A DNA stretch of 48,924 nt from Solirubrobacterales bacterium 67-14 (GCA_001897355.1 MKST01000001.1:61133-110056); one strand, 5' to 3'; shown: positions 15,019 through 24,054, numbered from the stretch's first letter. Translations and numbers: made by a program. Notes: a model not told the origin generated them from the letters alone.

Positions 15019-16286
15019 GCCCAGGTCTGGGCCAGCGCCTCGACGGCCAGCTTCGGTCGGCCGTTGATCGAGTCATAGACGCCGTACTGGTAATAGGGCG
15101 AGTCGCTGCTCTCGCTGGGAGGCGGCTCGGCCAGCTCGTCGCTGAAGAGCCGGTGCACGAGCATCGCGCGGCATCGCGTCGTCGCCTTGAGGGCGTTCGC
15201 GACCCCGGAAAGGACCTCGGCCTGGATCTCCTGGCCATGGGCTAACCGGTATCCCGGGCTGAATATGTCCTGGGACCAGGTCGATGCGGAGGAAGCGCCG
15301 GTCTCGGTCAGCCAGATGTCCTGATCGGTGATCTCCAGCGCCTGGTCGATCAGGCCGACTATCTGCGAGGCCTGCCAGATGGCGAACTCCACCGCCCTCG
15401 CGTAAGGCTGCGGAGGATTGTCCTCCGGCGTCGTCAGAGTCCCGGGCGGCGGTTTCGAGAGTTCGTAGGAATGAAAACCGACGTCGAACTCGGGCGGGGC
15501 GGTGCCCACCAGCTCGGCGAGATACTCCTGCCACGACTGGCGGGCGGGGTAGCCCGCCGGGTTGCCCGGTTCCAGGGCGCTGACCGGTGCGAGGCCGCCC
15601 GAGACGACTCGCATCGGACCCGAGTAGTTGCCCGCCGACTGGCTTTCGGCAACCTGCCGGGATGCCGCGTTGGCCAGTTCCGAGATACGAGCCGCCGGCA
15701 CCGCGCCGAAGGTCCAGGTGTTCGGTTCGTTGGTGATCTCCACGGCCGAGATGGTGGGTGGTCCATCCGGATCGACCGATTCGTCGAAATAGCGGATCAC
15801 CGAGTCCGCGAAGCGTCCGAAGTCCCCGTCGTGGGCGGGACTGCAGGTGCGAAAGTAGTCCGGTGGGTAGGGCGAGCCGGTGCCGGTGCGGCGGCCGGCG
15901 GTCCTGACCGGCCCGGCCCATTCGGGGCAGCCGCTGATGACCGGTAGAACCTCAACCGCCGCCTGCTGCGCTTCGGATCGTAGCCTGGCGAAAGCCGACC
16001 AGTCGTAGCTGTCCGGCCCGTCGGGCTGGACGCGGCTCCAATCGACCCCGGTCCGGACACAACGTCCGCCACAGGCCCTGACCTTGGTCATCGTCGCGGC
16101 GGCGAAGCTCGAAACGCTGTAGTCGAGGAAATCGTCGTTGAAACCCGGCAGGTAGCCGAGCCCGGTCTCCCTGTTCTCGGCTCGACGACCGACGACGATG
16201 CCGCCGCCGAGCCCGATCGCGGCGGCAGCCAGCGCGGCCCGCTTGAGCAGGCTCCTTCGACTGAGCCGGTTTTCAGAAACGGTCAT
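15015..16286 (-). CDS. Tat-exported glycoside-hydrolase-like TIM-barrel protein
   Basis: A 423-residue protein with a twin-arginine signal (SRRSLLKRAALAAAAIGLG). The mature part looks like a clan-A (GH5/GH39-type) barrel: DWSRVQPDGPDSYDWSAF near the start, the acid/base candidate Glu in VEITNEPNTW, and the nucleophile candidate Glu in IWLTETGASS. It would cut a polysaccharide outside the cell; linkage and substrate cannot be inferred. The start is ATG 16286, giving a canonical Tat N-region. It overlaps the convergent membrane-protein gene by 4 bases. A surface-glycan cluster lies 2 kb away, but no direct link is shown. Confidence 0.8.
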   Translation of the reverse strand: MTVSENRLSRRSLLKRAALAAAAIGLGGGIVVGRRAENRETGLGYLPGFNDDFLDYSVSSFAAATMTKVRACGGRCVRTGVDWSRVQPDGPDSYDWSAFARLRSEAQQAAVEVLPVISGCPEWAGPVRTAGRRTGTGSPYPPDYFRTCSPAHDGDFGRFADSVIRYFDESVDPDGPPTISAVEITNEPNTWTFGAVPAARISELANAASRQVAESQSAGNYSGPMRVVSGGLAPVSALEPGNPAGYPARQSWQEYLAELVGTAPPEFDVGFHSYELSKPPPGTLTTPEDNPPQPYARAVEFAIWQASQIVGLIDQALEITDQDIWLTETGASSASTWSQDIFSPGYRLAHGQEIQAEVLSGVANALKATTRCRAMLVHRLFSDELAEPPPSESSDSPYYQYGVYDSINGRPKLAVEALAQTWA

Positions 16287-16352
16287 CCAGAATGAGAATC
16301 CCCGATCTGGACGGCGGGGTAACCGAAGCGGCCGGGCCGGCCGGTCGTCGGG

Positions 16353-16568
16353 CTAGAACCCGACGGTCTTCTTATCGGAGGAAATCCGGACGAAGATGAC
16401 CTTGCCGAGGTCGATCAGCAGGCTGCCCTCCTCGGTCTCGATCTCGTGCGGGCTGTCGCCCGTGCCGAGCGCCTTGCGCAGCGACTTCACCTGGTCGTCG
16501 TCGAGGCGGGCCGGGATCACCTGGCCGCCGTCGAAGCCGATCTCGACCGAGGTCTTGCCCCCGGCCAT
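16353..16568 (-). CDS. Small protein translationally coupled to methylmalonyl-CoA epimerase
   Basis: 71 residues, starting at ATG 16568 within the TGATG junction that also ends mce, so the two should be translated in tandem. The sequence is beta-rich and soluble (TSVEIGFDGGQVIPARLDDD, then EEGSLLIDLGKVIFVRISSD). The layout loosely recalls the small DUF3107-type proteins of actinobacteria, but I cannot assign it. There is no signal peptide, metal motif or DNA-binding helix. The coupling suggests a role with, or simply dosage alongside, the epimerase. Confidence 0.7.
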   Translation of the reverse strand: MAGGKTSVEIGFDGGQVIPARLDDDQVKSLRKALGTGDSPHEIETEEGSLLIDLGKVIFVRISSDKKTVGF

Positions 16569-16978
16569 CAGTGGTCACCCGCCGGTTCGACGATCTCGGT
16601 CAGCACCGAGCCGGTGGCGGCCGGGTGCAGGAAGGCGACCCGGCTCTGGCGGATGCCGGTCCGGGCTTCCTTGTCGATCAGTTTCACTTCCTGCTCCGTA
16701 AGCGTTGCGAGCGTGGCGTCGATGTCCTCGACCGCGTAGGCCACGTGGTGGAGCCCCGGGCCCTTCTTGGCGATGAACTTGCCGACCGGCGTGTCCGGCC
16801 CGAGCGGCGCCAGCAGCTCGACGTGGCCGTCACCGACGTCGAGCAGCACCGCCTCGACTCCCTGGGATTCGACGGTTTCGCGGTGGACGAGCTCCATCTC
16901 GAAGTTCCGCTCATAAAGCTTGATGGCAGCGTCGAGATCTTCGACCGCGACACCGATGTGATCTATGCGAGTGAACAT
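16568..16978 (-). CDS. mce: Methylmalonyl-CoA epimerase
   Basis: A 136-residue vicinal-oxygen-chelate fold enzyme. It interconverts (R)- and (S)-methylmalonyl-CoA, linking propionyl-CoA carboxylation to the B12-dependent mutase. The two beta-alpha-beta units give the metal ligands: His7 in IDHIGVAVEDL, a Glu in the VELLAPLG strand, His in LHHVAYAVEDID and Glu in the C-terminal VLTEIVEP. The length matches the family. The start is ATG 16978, and its 3' end is coupled to the 71-residue gene. Upstream lies a long palindrome separating it from the M20 peptidase gene. Confidence 0.92.
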   Translation of the reverse strand: MFTRIDHIGVAVEDLDAAIKLYERNFEMELVHRETVESQGVEAVLLDVGDGHVELLAPLGPDTPVGKFIAKKGPGLHHVAYAVEDIDATLATLTEQEVKLIDKEARTGIRQSRVAFLHPAATGSVLTEIVEPAGDH

Positions 16979-16991
16979 GGGCTGACAACCC

Positions 16992-17070
16992 TAGCGCCAG
17001 CATTGGATTTCGGAATGTTGAATCTGTCAGCAAATAGCGCTGACAGATTCAATATTCCGTTCTGGCGCTA
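16992..17070. repeat. Long palindrome between mce and the M20 peptidase gene
   Basis: An inner stem of 21 positions (17011-17031 with 17039-17059, one non-pair) has a 7-base loop. An outer 9-base stem (16992-17000 with 17062-17070) is separated from it by 10 bases on one side and 2 on the other. The outer right arm contains the TAG stop of the peptidase gene. The inner stem is AT-richer than the surroundings. It may be a terminator, a transcript-stabilising hairpin or a dispersed palindromic repeat. Confidence 0.75.
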
Positions 17071-18357
17071 TGGGGCGGTGCCCAAAAGGCGCGGTGGGAG
17101 CCAGGTGTAGAGGTTTTCCATCAGCTCTACGTCCTCGACCGTGATGCGTTCGTCCTTGCCGTGGACCAGGGGCTTGGTTTCGGCCAGGGTCATCCGCTGG
17201 GGGGCGAAGCCGAAGACCGTGGCGCCGAAGGCCTTGCGGAACCAGTGGCTGTCGGAGAAGCCGGGCATGACCTGGGGCAGCACCTCGGCCCCGGGCTCGA
17301 CCAGCTCCACCCACTCCTCGATCGCCTCGGCCAGCGGGCCGCCGTAGTCGGAGCGGTTGCCGACCACCGGGTCGTTGAACTCGATCCGCCAGTCGCCTTC
17401 GCCGAGCACGGCGTTGATTCGCTGAAGAGCTTCCTCGCCGGTCATCCCGGGCGGGGTGCGGCAATCGATTATGAGTTCGGCCCGGGAGGGGATCACGTTC
17501 TCGCGTGAGGAGGCCTTGGCCATGGTCGGGGCGAGAGTGACCCCGAGCATCGGATCGGCCAGCAGCTTCGCGACCAGCGGGTCGATCGCCTCGATCTCGG
17601 CCAGGGCGGCGTCGCTTTCTTCTACGGGATGCCCGAGCAGGCGTTCGAGGAAGAGGTCGGTGTCCGGGGTGGACTCATGCGGCGGCTGCAGGTGGGCCTT
17701 GGCCAGGGCGGGGGCGAGCTTGAGCATGGCGTTGTCCCCGACCCGGGGGATCGAGCCGTGGCCGGCTTCGCCCTCGGCGACCACGGTGAAGCGGAAGGTG
17801 CCCTTCTCGCCGGTCGAGAGCGTGTAGAGGCGGCGGCCATCGAAGTCGAGCCGCTCGCCGGCCCCCTCGTTGACCACCCATTCCGCCCGGACCTCGTCCG
17901 GGCGCTCTTCGCAGAGCCAGCGGGCACCGAAGTGGGCGCCGGTCTCCTCGTCGGCCGCGACGACCAGGATCAGGTCGCCCCGGGCGGGCCGCCAGCCGGA
18001 TTCGGCCAGGTTGACGCAGGCGGCGGTCTCGGCCGCGACCTGATCCTTCATGTCGAGGGCGCCGCGGCCCCAGATCATGCCGTCGGTCCGATCCCCCGAC
18101 CAGGGGTCCCGTGACCACTCCTCCGGATCGGCCGGGACCGTGTCGACGTGACTGATCAGGGCGAGGTTCGGCCCCGGCTCGGCTCCGCGCAGGCGGGCGA
18201 CCAGATTCGGACGTTCGGGGACCTTGGCCAGCATCTGGCACTCCCAACCGGCCGGTTCAAGCAACCGCCGCAGATGATCCAAGGCCGGCCCTTCGTTGCC
18301 GGGCGGGTTCACCGTGTTGAAACGAATCAGTTTCTGGAGCAGGTCGGGTGCTTTCAC
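17068..18357 (-). CDS. M20-family metallopeptidase/deacylase
   Basis: A 429-residue di-zinc hydrolase of the ArgE/DapE/ACY1/CPG2 type. Metal and catalytic motifs are present in order: SHVDTVPAD (His ligand and Asp), GRGALDMKDQ (bridging Asp), ADEETGA (catalytic Glu and ligand), and the dimerisation-domain GEAGHGSIPR. A final His lies in GFSDSHWF. It would remove an acyl or amino-acid group; the true substrate is not determinable. The start is GTG 18357, since the overlapping ATG is followed immediately by a stop. The gene ends inside the long palindrome. It is divergent from the epimerase gene at 18413. Confidence 0.9.
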   Translation of the reverse strand: MKAPDLLQKLIRFNTVNPPGNEGPALDHLRRLLEPAGWECQMLAKVPERPNLVARLRGAEPGPNLALISHVDTVPADPEEWSRDPWSGDRTDGMIWGRGALDMKDQVAAETAACVNLAESGWRPARGDLILVVAADEETGAHFGARWLCEERPDEVRAEWVVNEGAGERLDFDGRRLYTLSTGEKGTFRFTVVAEGEAGHGSIPRVGDNAMLKLAPALAKAHLQPPHESTPDTDLFLERLLGHPVEESDAALAEIEAIDPLVAKLLADPMLGVTLAPTMAKASSRENVIPSRAELIIDCRTPPGMTGEEALQRINAVLGEGDWRIEFNDPVVGNRSDYGGPLAEAIEEWVELVEPGAEVLPQVMPGFSDSHWFRKAFGATVFGFAPQRMTLAETKPLVHGKDERITVEDVELMENLYTWLPPRLLGTAP

Positions 18358-18412
18358 ATGGCCAAGTATCCCAGTCCCCTGAGCTTCTGAATCCGATTAG
18401 GCTGCTGCTCTC

Positions 18413-19486
18413 ATGAGTGGACTGGGCAAGATCCTGATCACCGGCGGGGCCGGCTTCGTCGGTTCCAGCTTGGCGATCTCGCTGGCCGAATCCCATCCGG
18501 ACAGCGAGGTGATCGCCCTCGACAACCTCTACCGCCGCGGTTCCGAGCTCAACCTCGACCGGTTGGCCGCGGCCGGGGTGGAGTTCGTGCGCGGGGACGT
18601 CCGCGAACCCGGCGACCTCGCCTCGTTCGCCGACATCGACGCGCTGATCGAGTGCTCGGCCGAGCCCTCGGTCATGTCCGGCACCGACGGTGACACCTCC
18701 TACGTTTACGAGACCAACCTGACCGGCGCGTACAACTGCCTCGAACTGGCCCGCCGGGCCGGCTGCCAGTTCATCTTCCTCTCGACCAGCCGGGTCTACC
18801 CGATGGCCGGCCTGCGGCAGGCCGCCCTGGTCGAAGAGGCGACCCGCTTCGAGCTGGCCACCGAGCAGCCCGCGGCCGGCTGGAGCGCCGCCGGGGTCTC
18901 GGAGGAGATGCCGCTGGAGGGCGCCCGCACCTTCTACGGCACGACCAAGCTCTCGGCCGAGTTCCTCTGCGCCGAGTTCAGCGCCCAGTTCGGGCTGCCG
19001 GTGGTGGTCAACCGCTGCGGCGTCGTGGCCGGGCCGTGGCAGATGGGCAAGGTCGACCAGGGGGTCTTCACCCACTGGATGTTGGCCCACGAGTTCGAGA
19101 AGCCGCTCTCCTACATCGGCTTCGGCGGCAGCGGCAAGCAGGTGCGGGACCTGCTCCACGTCGACGACCTGGTCGACCTGATCGAGGAGCAGCTGGCCGA
19201 CCCGGAAGGTTGGGCCGGCCAGACCTTCAACGTCGGCGGTGGTCGCGATGTCAGTCTCTCGCTGGTCGAGGCGAGCCGGATCTGCGCCCGTCTGACCGGC
19301 CACGAACTCGAGGTCGGAGCCGTGCCGGAAGACCGTGACGGCGACGTGCCGCTCTACATCTCCGACTGCTCCCGCCTCTTCGCCCACACGAACTGGCGCC
19401 CGAAGCGGGACGCCGAATGCGTGCTGGCCGACATCCTGGGTTGGATCCGCTCCGACCGCGACCGGGTCGGGGAGGTGCTCGGATGA
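18413..19486 (+). CDS. NAD-dependent sugar-nucleotide epimerase/dehydratase
   Basis: A 357-residue extended short-chain dehydrogenase. It has a Rossmann loop (ITGGAGFVGSSLA), LDNLYRRGSELN, the catalytic Ser/Tyr/Lys set in LSTSRVYPMAG and YGTTKLSAE, and a C-terminal sugar-nucleotide domain with GKQVRDLLHVDDL and FNVGGG. Its features are closest to the CDP-paratose/CDP-tyvelose 2-epimerase branch, though the exact sugar is uncertain. The start is ATG 18413. Its stop overlaps the next gene by 4 bases (ATGA), starting a four-gene run towards 24054. It probably makes a nucleotide sugar used by the neighbouring glycosyltransferases. Confidence 0.88.
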   Translation: MSGLGKILITGGAGFVGSSLAISLAESHPDSEVIALDNLYRRGSELNLDRLAAAGVEFVRGDVREPGDLASFADIDALIECSAEPSVMSGTDGDTSYVYETNLTGAYNCLELARRAGCQFIFLSTSRVYPMAGLRQAALVEEATRFELATEQPAAGWSAAGVSEEMPLEGARTFYGTTKLSAEFLCAEFSAQFGLPVVVNRCGVVAGPWQMGKVDQGVFTHWMLAHEFEKPLSYIGFGGSGKQVRDLLHVDDLVDLIEEQLADPEGWAGQTFNVGGGRDVSLSLVEASRICARLTGHELEVGAVPEDRDGDVPLYISDCSRLFAHTNWRPKRDAECVLADILGWIRSDRDRVGEVLG

Positions 19487-20226
19487 AGCTCTCCGTAGTC
19501 ATCCCGGCTCGTGACGAGGAAGGCTCGATCATGCAGACGATCGACGGGGTCGTCGCGGTCATGGAGCGGGAGCAGATCGAGTACGAGGTGCTGGTGATCG
19601 ACGACGGCAGTAAGGACGCGACCCGCCATCTGGTCGAACGGGCGGGCGACGACAATCCGAACATCCGTTGCCGCCCCTCGCCGTATTCGGGCGGGTTCGG
19701 CCTGGCCGTACGGGCCGGCCTCGAAGAGTTCACCGGGGACGGCGTCGCGATCATGATGGCCGACAAGTCCGACGACCCCGAGGACCTCGTCATGTACCAC
19801 CACATCCTTGAGCAAGGCTGGGACTGCGCCTTCGGTTCCCGGTTCATGCCCGGTGCCGTGGTCAAGGACTACCCGCGGGTCAAGCTGGTCGTCAACCGGA
19901 TGGCGAATGCCTTCGTCAACGTGCTCTTCCGGCTCGGCTACAACGACACCACCAACGCCTTCAAGGCCTACCGGCGGGAAGTGATCGAGACGATCGGCCC
20001 GCTGCTCTCCAAGCACTTCAACCTGACCGTCGAGATGCCGCTCAAGGCGGTGACCCGCGGTCACAGCTTCAAGGTGGTACCGACCTCGTGGACCAACCGC
20101 ACTTCCGGCGAGGCGAAACTGGCGATGCGGGAGATGGGCAGCCGCTACCTGTTCATCGTGCTCTACATCTGGCTCGAGTACCACCTCAGCCGCGGTGACT
20201 ACCGCAAGGCCGAAGGTTCGGGGTGA
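19483..20226 (+). CDS. Family 2 glycosyltransferase
   Basis: A 247-residue GT-A fold enzyme resembling dolichol-phosphate-mannose synthases and other polyprenyl-phosphate glycosyltransferases. It begins MKLSVVIPARDEEGSI, has VLVIDDGSKDAT for nucleotide binding, GGFGLAVRAGLEE, and MMADKSDDPEDL as the metal-binding acidic site. GSRFMPGAV and TNAFKAYRREV follow. A short hydrophobic C-terminal segment (YLFIVLYIWLEYHL) may hold it at the membrane. Such enzymes load a sugar onto a lipid carrier, which GT-C enzymes then use outside the membrane; three GT-C-like genes follow in this cluster. The ATG at 19483 overlaps the preceding stop by 4 bases, and its own stop overlaps the next start. Confidence 0.9.
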   Translation: MKLSVVIPARDEEGSIMQTIDGVVAVMEREQIEYEVLVIDDGSKDATRHLVERAGDDNPNIRCRPSPYSGGFGLAVRAGLEEFTGDGVAIMMADKSDDPEDLVMYHHILEQGWDCAFGSRFMPGAVVKDYPRVKLVVNRMANAFVNVLFRLGYNDTTNAFKAYRREVIETIGPLLSKHFNLTVEMPLKAVTRGHSFKVVPTSWTNRTSGEAKLAMREMGSRYLFIVLYIWLEYHLSRGDYRKAEGSG

Positions 20227-22106
20227 GCGCGGGCGGGTCGACTTTCCGGGACTGGCTGGGCCGGGTCGAGGAATGGAACCCCCGCAGTCTGCTGATCGGG
20301 CCGATCGTCGCCCTGCTGGGCTGGCAGGTCGGCTTCGAGACACCCACCAACGGCCTCGACCAGAGTTGGTGGGCCGGCCTCTACATGGCCGCCCACGACC
20401 ACATGCGGTTCGGCACCGAGATCGTCTTCACCTATGGCCCGCTCGGCATCCTGCGTGAACCCTGGCTGTTCTTCCCGGGCGCCCTCAGCCTGATCCCCTA
20501 TCTCTACAACGCGGTCCTCTTCACCATTTTTTGCATCACCCTGGTCGCCGTGCTCAGGCGGCGGGTGGGCTGGCTGCCGGCGGCCCTGATCTCGCTGGCC
20601 CTGCTCCTGCTGCTCGAGCAGACCGAACTCGCGGTCGCGATCGCGATGTTCGCCTCGATCCTGATCATCGAAAGGCGACCCGGTGAGCGAGGGATGCTGG
20701 CCTTCGCGGCGACCGGTGGCTTGCTGGCCGGGATCGAGATGTTGGGCAAGCTCTCGGTCGGTCCGGTGGTCGTGGTGGTGCTGCTGCTCGGGCTGGTCGG
20801 GGCACGGGCCAAGGCCCGCGACCTTTGCGCCTTCTTCGCCGTCCTGGTGACATCGATGATCGGGCTCTGGCTGCTGACCGGCCAGCCGCTGGCCGACCTG
20901 CCGGACTTCGTCGCCAACTCGCTGCAGATCGTCGCCGGCTACAGCGAAGCGATGAGCCTCTACGACCAGTCCCCGGTGATCAACCTCTACTTCGTGGTCG
21001 CGACCGCGATCGCCACCGTGGCCTGGATACTCGGGGGGCGCTACGAGGACCGCCGGGCCGACCTGGCCGCCGGGGCGATCGCCCTGGTCATCACCTTCGC
21101 CTTCTACAAGCAGGCGGTGATCCGGATCGACGGTTTCCACATGGCGGCGTTCTTCTCCCTGGTCGCGTTGCTCTGGGTGGCGATCCCGCCTCGCCCCGGC
21201 CTGCTGCCGCTTTCGCTGGCCGGGATGGCGGCCTTCGCCGTGACCGCCTCGCTGTACGCGACCAGCGTGGCGCCGGGCCCCGGCCTCGACCCGGTCGCCA
21301 ACCTCAGCGGCTTCGTCTCGAACACGAGGACGGCATTCGACAGCGGTCGCCAGGAGCGGAAGATCGGAGCGAGCCGCGACAGGCTCAAGGACCACTACGG
21401 CGTGCCGCCCGGCCTGCTCCGCGAGCTCGACGGTCACCGAACCAGCGTCGGGCCGTGGGAGGTGATGGCAGCCTGGGCTTACGAGGTGGACTGGTCACCG
21501 GCCCCGGTCTTCCAGAACTACAGCGCCTACACAGCCAAGCTCGACCAGCTCAACGCCGATGTGATCGCCTCCGCGTCCGGACCTGACCGGATCCTCCGGC
21601 ATCCAGGCCGCAACCCGAAGCGCCCGGCCCGCGGGATCGACGGCCGTCGGCTGGCCTGGGACCCGCCCGCCCAGTCGGTGGCGACCCTCTGCAACTTCCG
21701 GCCGGTCGGCCAGAGCTTCGACTGGCAGGTGCTGGCCCGTATCCCAGACCGTTGCGGCCCGATGGTCCCGGCCGGTTCGGTCCACTCGAGCTTCGGCCAA
21801 GCCGTACAGGTGCCCCAGCCCGGCCCGGGGCAGGTCGTCCTGGTCCGGATCCACGGGGCCGAGGTCGGCGGCCTCGAGCGGATCCGCTCCTTCCTCTTCC
21901 GGCCGAAGGAGCGAAGGATCGAGTCGGACAGCGGCTCTTCCCGTCTGGTCCCGGGCACGGCGGCAGACGGCCTGATGCTCCGGGCCGGCCCGGGGACCCC
22001 GGAAGCCACGGGCAGGTTCGCCCAGATCCCGGACCTGCGTTCACTGAAGCTGACCGGGAGTTCGGGCAACCTCCGATTCGACTTCTTCCGGATGACGGTT
22101 CGGTGA
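20223..22106 (+). CDS. Large polytopic membrane protein, GT-C-like, copy 1
   Basis: 627 residues from GTG 20223, coupled by a GTGA overlap. About ten hydrophobic segments fill the first 350 residues, followed by a long soluble C-terminal domain. A signature near the start, GLDQSWWAGLYMAAH then EIVFTYGPLGILREP, resembles uncharacterised bacterial membrane proteins thought to be glycosyltransferase-like; Asp in GLDQSW could be the catalytic base. Downstream, FYKQAVIRIDGFHMA and VFQNYSAYTAKLDQLNAD are also strongly conserved in the tandem copy that follows. I do not assign a function. By context it should handle lipid-linked sugars or export a glycan. Confidence 0.8.
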   Translation: MSAGGSTFRDWLGRVEEWNPRSLLIGPIVALLGWQVGFETPTNGLDQSWWAGLYMAAHDHMRFGTEIVFTYGPLGILREPWLFFPGALSLIPYLYNAVLFTIFCITLVAVLRRRVGWLPAALISLALLLLLEQTELAVAIAMFASILIIERRPGERGMLAFAATGGLLAGIEMLGKLSVGPVVVVVLLLGLVGARAKARDLCAFFAVLVTSMIGLWLLTGQPLADLPDFVANSLQIVAGYSEAMSLYDQSPVINLYFVVATAIATVAWILGGRYEDRRADLAAGAIALVITFAFYKQAVIRIDGFHMAAFFSLVALLWVAIPPRPGLLPLSLAGMAAFAVTASLYATSVAPGPGLDPVANLSGFVSNTRTAFDSGRQERKIGASRDRLKDHYGVPPGLLRELDGHRTSVGPWEVMAAWAYEVDWSPAPVFQNYSAYTAKLDQLNADVIASASGPDRILRHPGRNPKRPARGIDGRRLAWDPPAQSVATLCNFRPVGQSFDWQVLARIPDRCGPMVPAGSVHSSFGQAVQVPQPGPGQVVLVRIHGAEVGGLERIRSFLFRPKERRIESDSGSSRLVPGTAADGLMLRAGPGTPEATGRFAQIPDLRSLKLTGSSGNLRFDFFRMTVR

Positions 22107-24054
22107 ACGGTCTCGAGTCGACCGCGAGGGGATGGCTCGACCGGGTCTCCCGGCTGAACCCGCCCACCTGGGCCATCGGCATTCTCGTTGCCCTGCTTGG
22201 CTGGAAGCCCGGGTTCGGCCATCCGGTCAGCGGGCTCGATGCGAGTTGGGTGGTGGGCCTCTTCATGGCAGCCCATGAGCACTTGCGGTTCGGAACCGAG
22301 GTCGTGTTCACCTACGGTCCGCTCGGTTTTCTGCGGTTTCCCTGGCTGGTCTATCCGGGTGATCTCTCGCTGATCTCGTATCTGTACTCGGCGACCCTCT
22401 TCGTCGGGTTCTGCATCCTCCTGGTCGCCGTCTTGAGGCGCCGGTTGAACCTCCTCGCAGCCGCGTTCGTCGCGCTGGTCGTGGTGGTCCAGCTGAGCTG
22501 GGTGGAAGTCTCGGTCGCGATCAGCGTCATGGCCGCGATGTTGATCGTCGAGCGGCCGCCGAGCGAGCGCGGGATGTTCGCCTTGGCGATCTCCGGGGGA
22601 TCCTGGCCGGGGTCGAAATGCTGATCAAGCTTTCCGGCGGGCCGGTGATCGTGCTGGTGCTGCTGATCGGCCTGATCGGTGCCAGGGCGAGTCGCCGGGT
22701 CGTCGCGGTCTATCTGCTGGCGTTCGTCGTGTCGATGCTCGCGGCGTGGTTTGCCACCGGCCAGAGCTTGGGCGACGTCCCCGACTTCATCGCCAACTCT
22801 GCCCAGATCGTCAGCGGCTATCAGGAAGCGATGAGCCTGCACGGCCGATCGGGCTGGTACACGGTCATGGTCCTTTCCGGTGCTGCGGCCTGCGTGGCAT
22901 GGGCCTTCTGTGGCGGGTATCCGGATCGCCGGGCCCGGTGGGCGGCCGGGCTGGTCGCGCTACTTGTCGCCTTCGCCTTCTACAAGCAGTCGGTGATCCG
23001 GGTCGACCGCATGCACATGGCGGTTTTCTTCGCGCTCGCCTCGCTGCTGTTCCTGGCGATCCCGCCGCGACCGGGTCTCGTTCCGGTTTCACTCGGTGGT
23101 CTCGCCTGCCTGGCGGTCGTGTCGATGTACGCCGCGGGCGGCGCCCCGAGGCCGGGCCTGAACCTGATCGAGAACGTCAACGGCTTCATCCGGGAAACCC
23201 GGATGGCCTCGAGCCCCGATCGTCAGCGAAAGGAGATCGACGACAACCGCGCACTGCTCCAGTTGGGGTACTCGCTCACCCCGGCGATGCTCCGCGAACT
23301 GGAGGCGCACAGGGTGAGCGTGGACCCCTGGGAGGCCACCGCCGCCTGGGCTTTCGACCTTGACTGGTTGCCGGTGCCCGTTTTCCAGAACTACAGCGCC
23401 TACACCACGAAGCTCGACCGGCTCAACGCGGACCGCGTCGCCTCGGGCGACGGTCCCGACCGGATCCTCCGTCACACCGGTGAGGATTCGGCCGATCCGA
23501 CCATCGGACTGGATGGCAGGTTCCTGGCCTGGGATCCGCCCGCGCAGGCGGTCGCGACCCTGTGCCACTTCCGGACCGCCGTCCAATCTGACAAGTGGCA
23601 GGTCTTGGCACGAACCACGGATCGCTGCGGTTCGCTGGTCCCAGCCGGGACGGTCGACTCCTCGTTCGGGGAGACGGTGCCAGTGCCCCGGCCTGGTCCG
23701 AGCGAGGTCACCCTGGTCAAGATCGAGGGGGCCGGGGTCGGGATGATCGAGAGCCTGAAGTCCCTGCTCTTCCGGGCCGACGAACGAAGGGCGGTGACCG
23801 CCGACGGCTCCTATCGGTTGGTCGCTGACACTGCCACCGATGGCCTGATGCTGCGAATGGGCGGGAGCCTCACCGAAGGTCGTGGGCGCTTCGCCCAGGC
23901 TCCCCAGACTCCGACCATCGCCTTGACGGGACGATCCGGGGATCTCGAGTACGAGTTCTTCCGGATGCGGGTCCGGCCCTTCCCCGGAACCGCATTCCGC
24001 CCGAGTCAGCCTGCCGGCCGGGCCGGGCACACGGTCACTTCGCCCTCACCCTGA
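22103..24054 (+). pseudogene. Membrane protein copy 2, broken by a one-base frameshift
   Basis: A tandem paralogue of the preceding gene, starting at GTG 22103 (GTGA overlap). It matches copy 1 throughout: GLDASWVVGLFMAAH, EVVFTYGPLGFLRFP, FYKQSVIRVDRMHMA, VFQNYSAYTTKLDRLNAD. The first frame breaks off after SERGMFALAISGG and would stop near 22624. The rest continues in another frame from there (MLIKLSGGPVIV). One extra base in the run of five G at 22595-22599 would restore a single frame. The C-terminus runs about 24 residues beyond the end of copy 1, with 49 bases overlapping the convergent gene. It may be a recent pseudogene, a phase-variable gene or a sequencing error. Confidence 0.75.

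Noticed and set aside
20199-21437. A 412-residue minus-strand frame rich in Gln, Asp, Glu and His
   Set aside because: It is antisense to hydrophobic membrane segments of copy 1; such Gln/Asp/Glu/Arg-rich frames appear opposite every membrane gene here (also 24555-25781 and 26233-27411).
22590-22626. Programmed ribosomal frameshifting in membrane-protein copy 2
   Set aside because: There is no recognised slippery heptamer with a following structure, and copy 1 is made from one frame; a missing base is the simpler reading.
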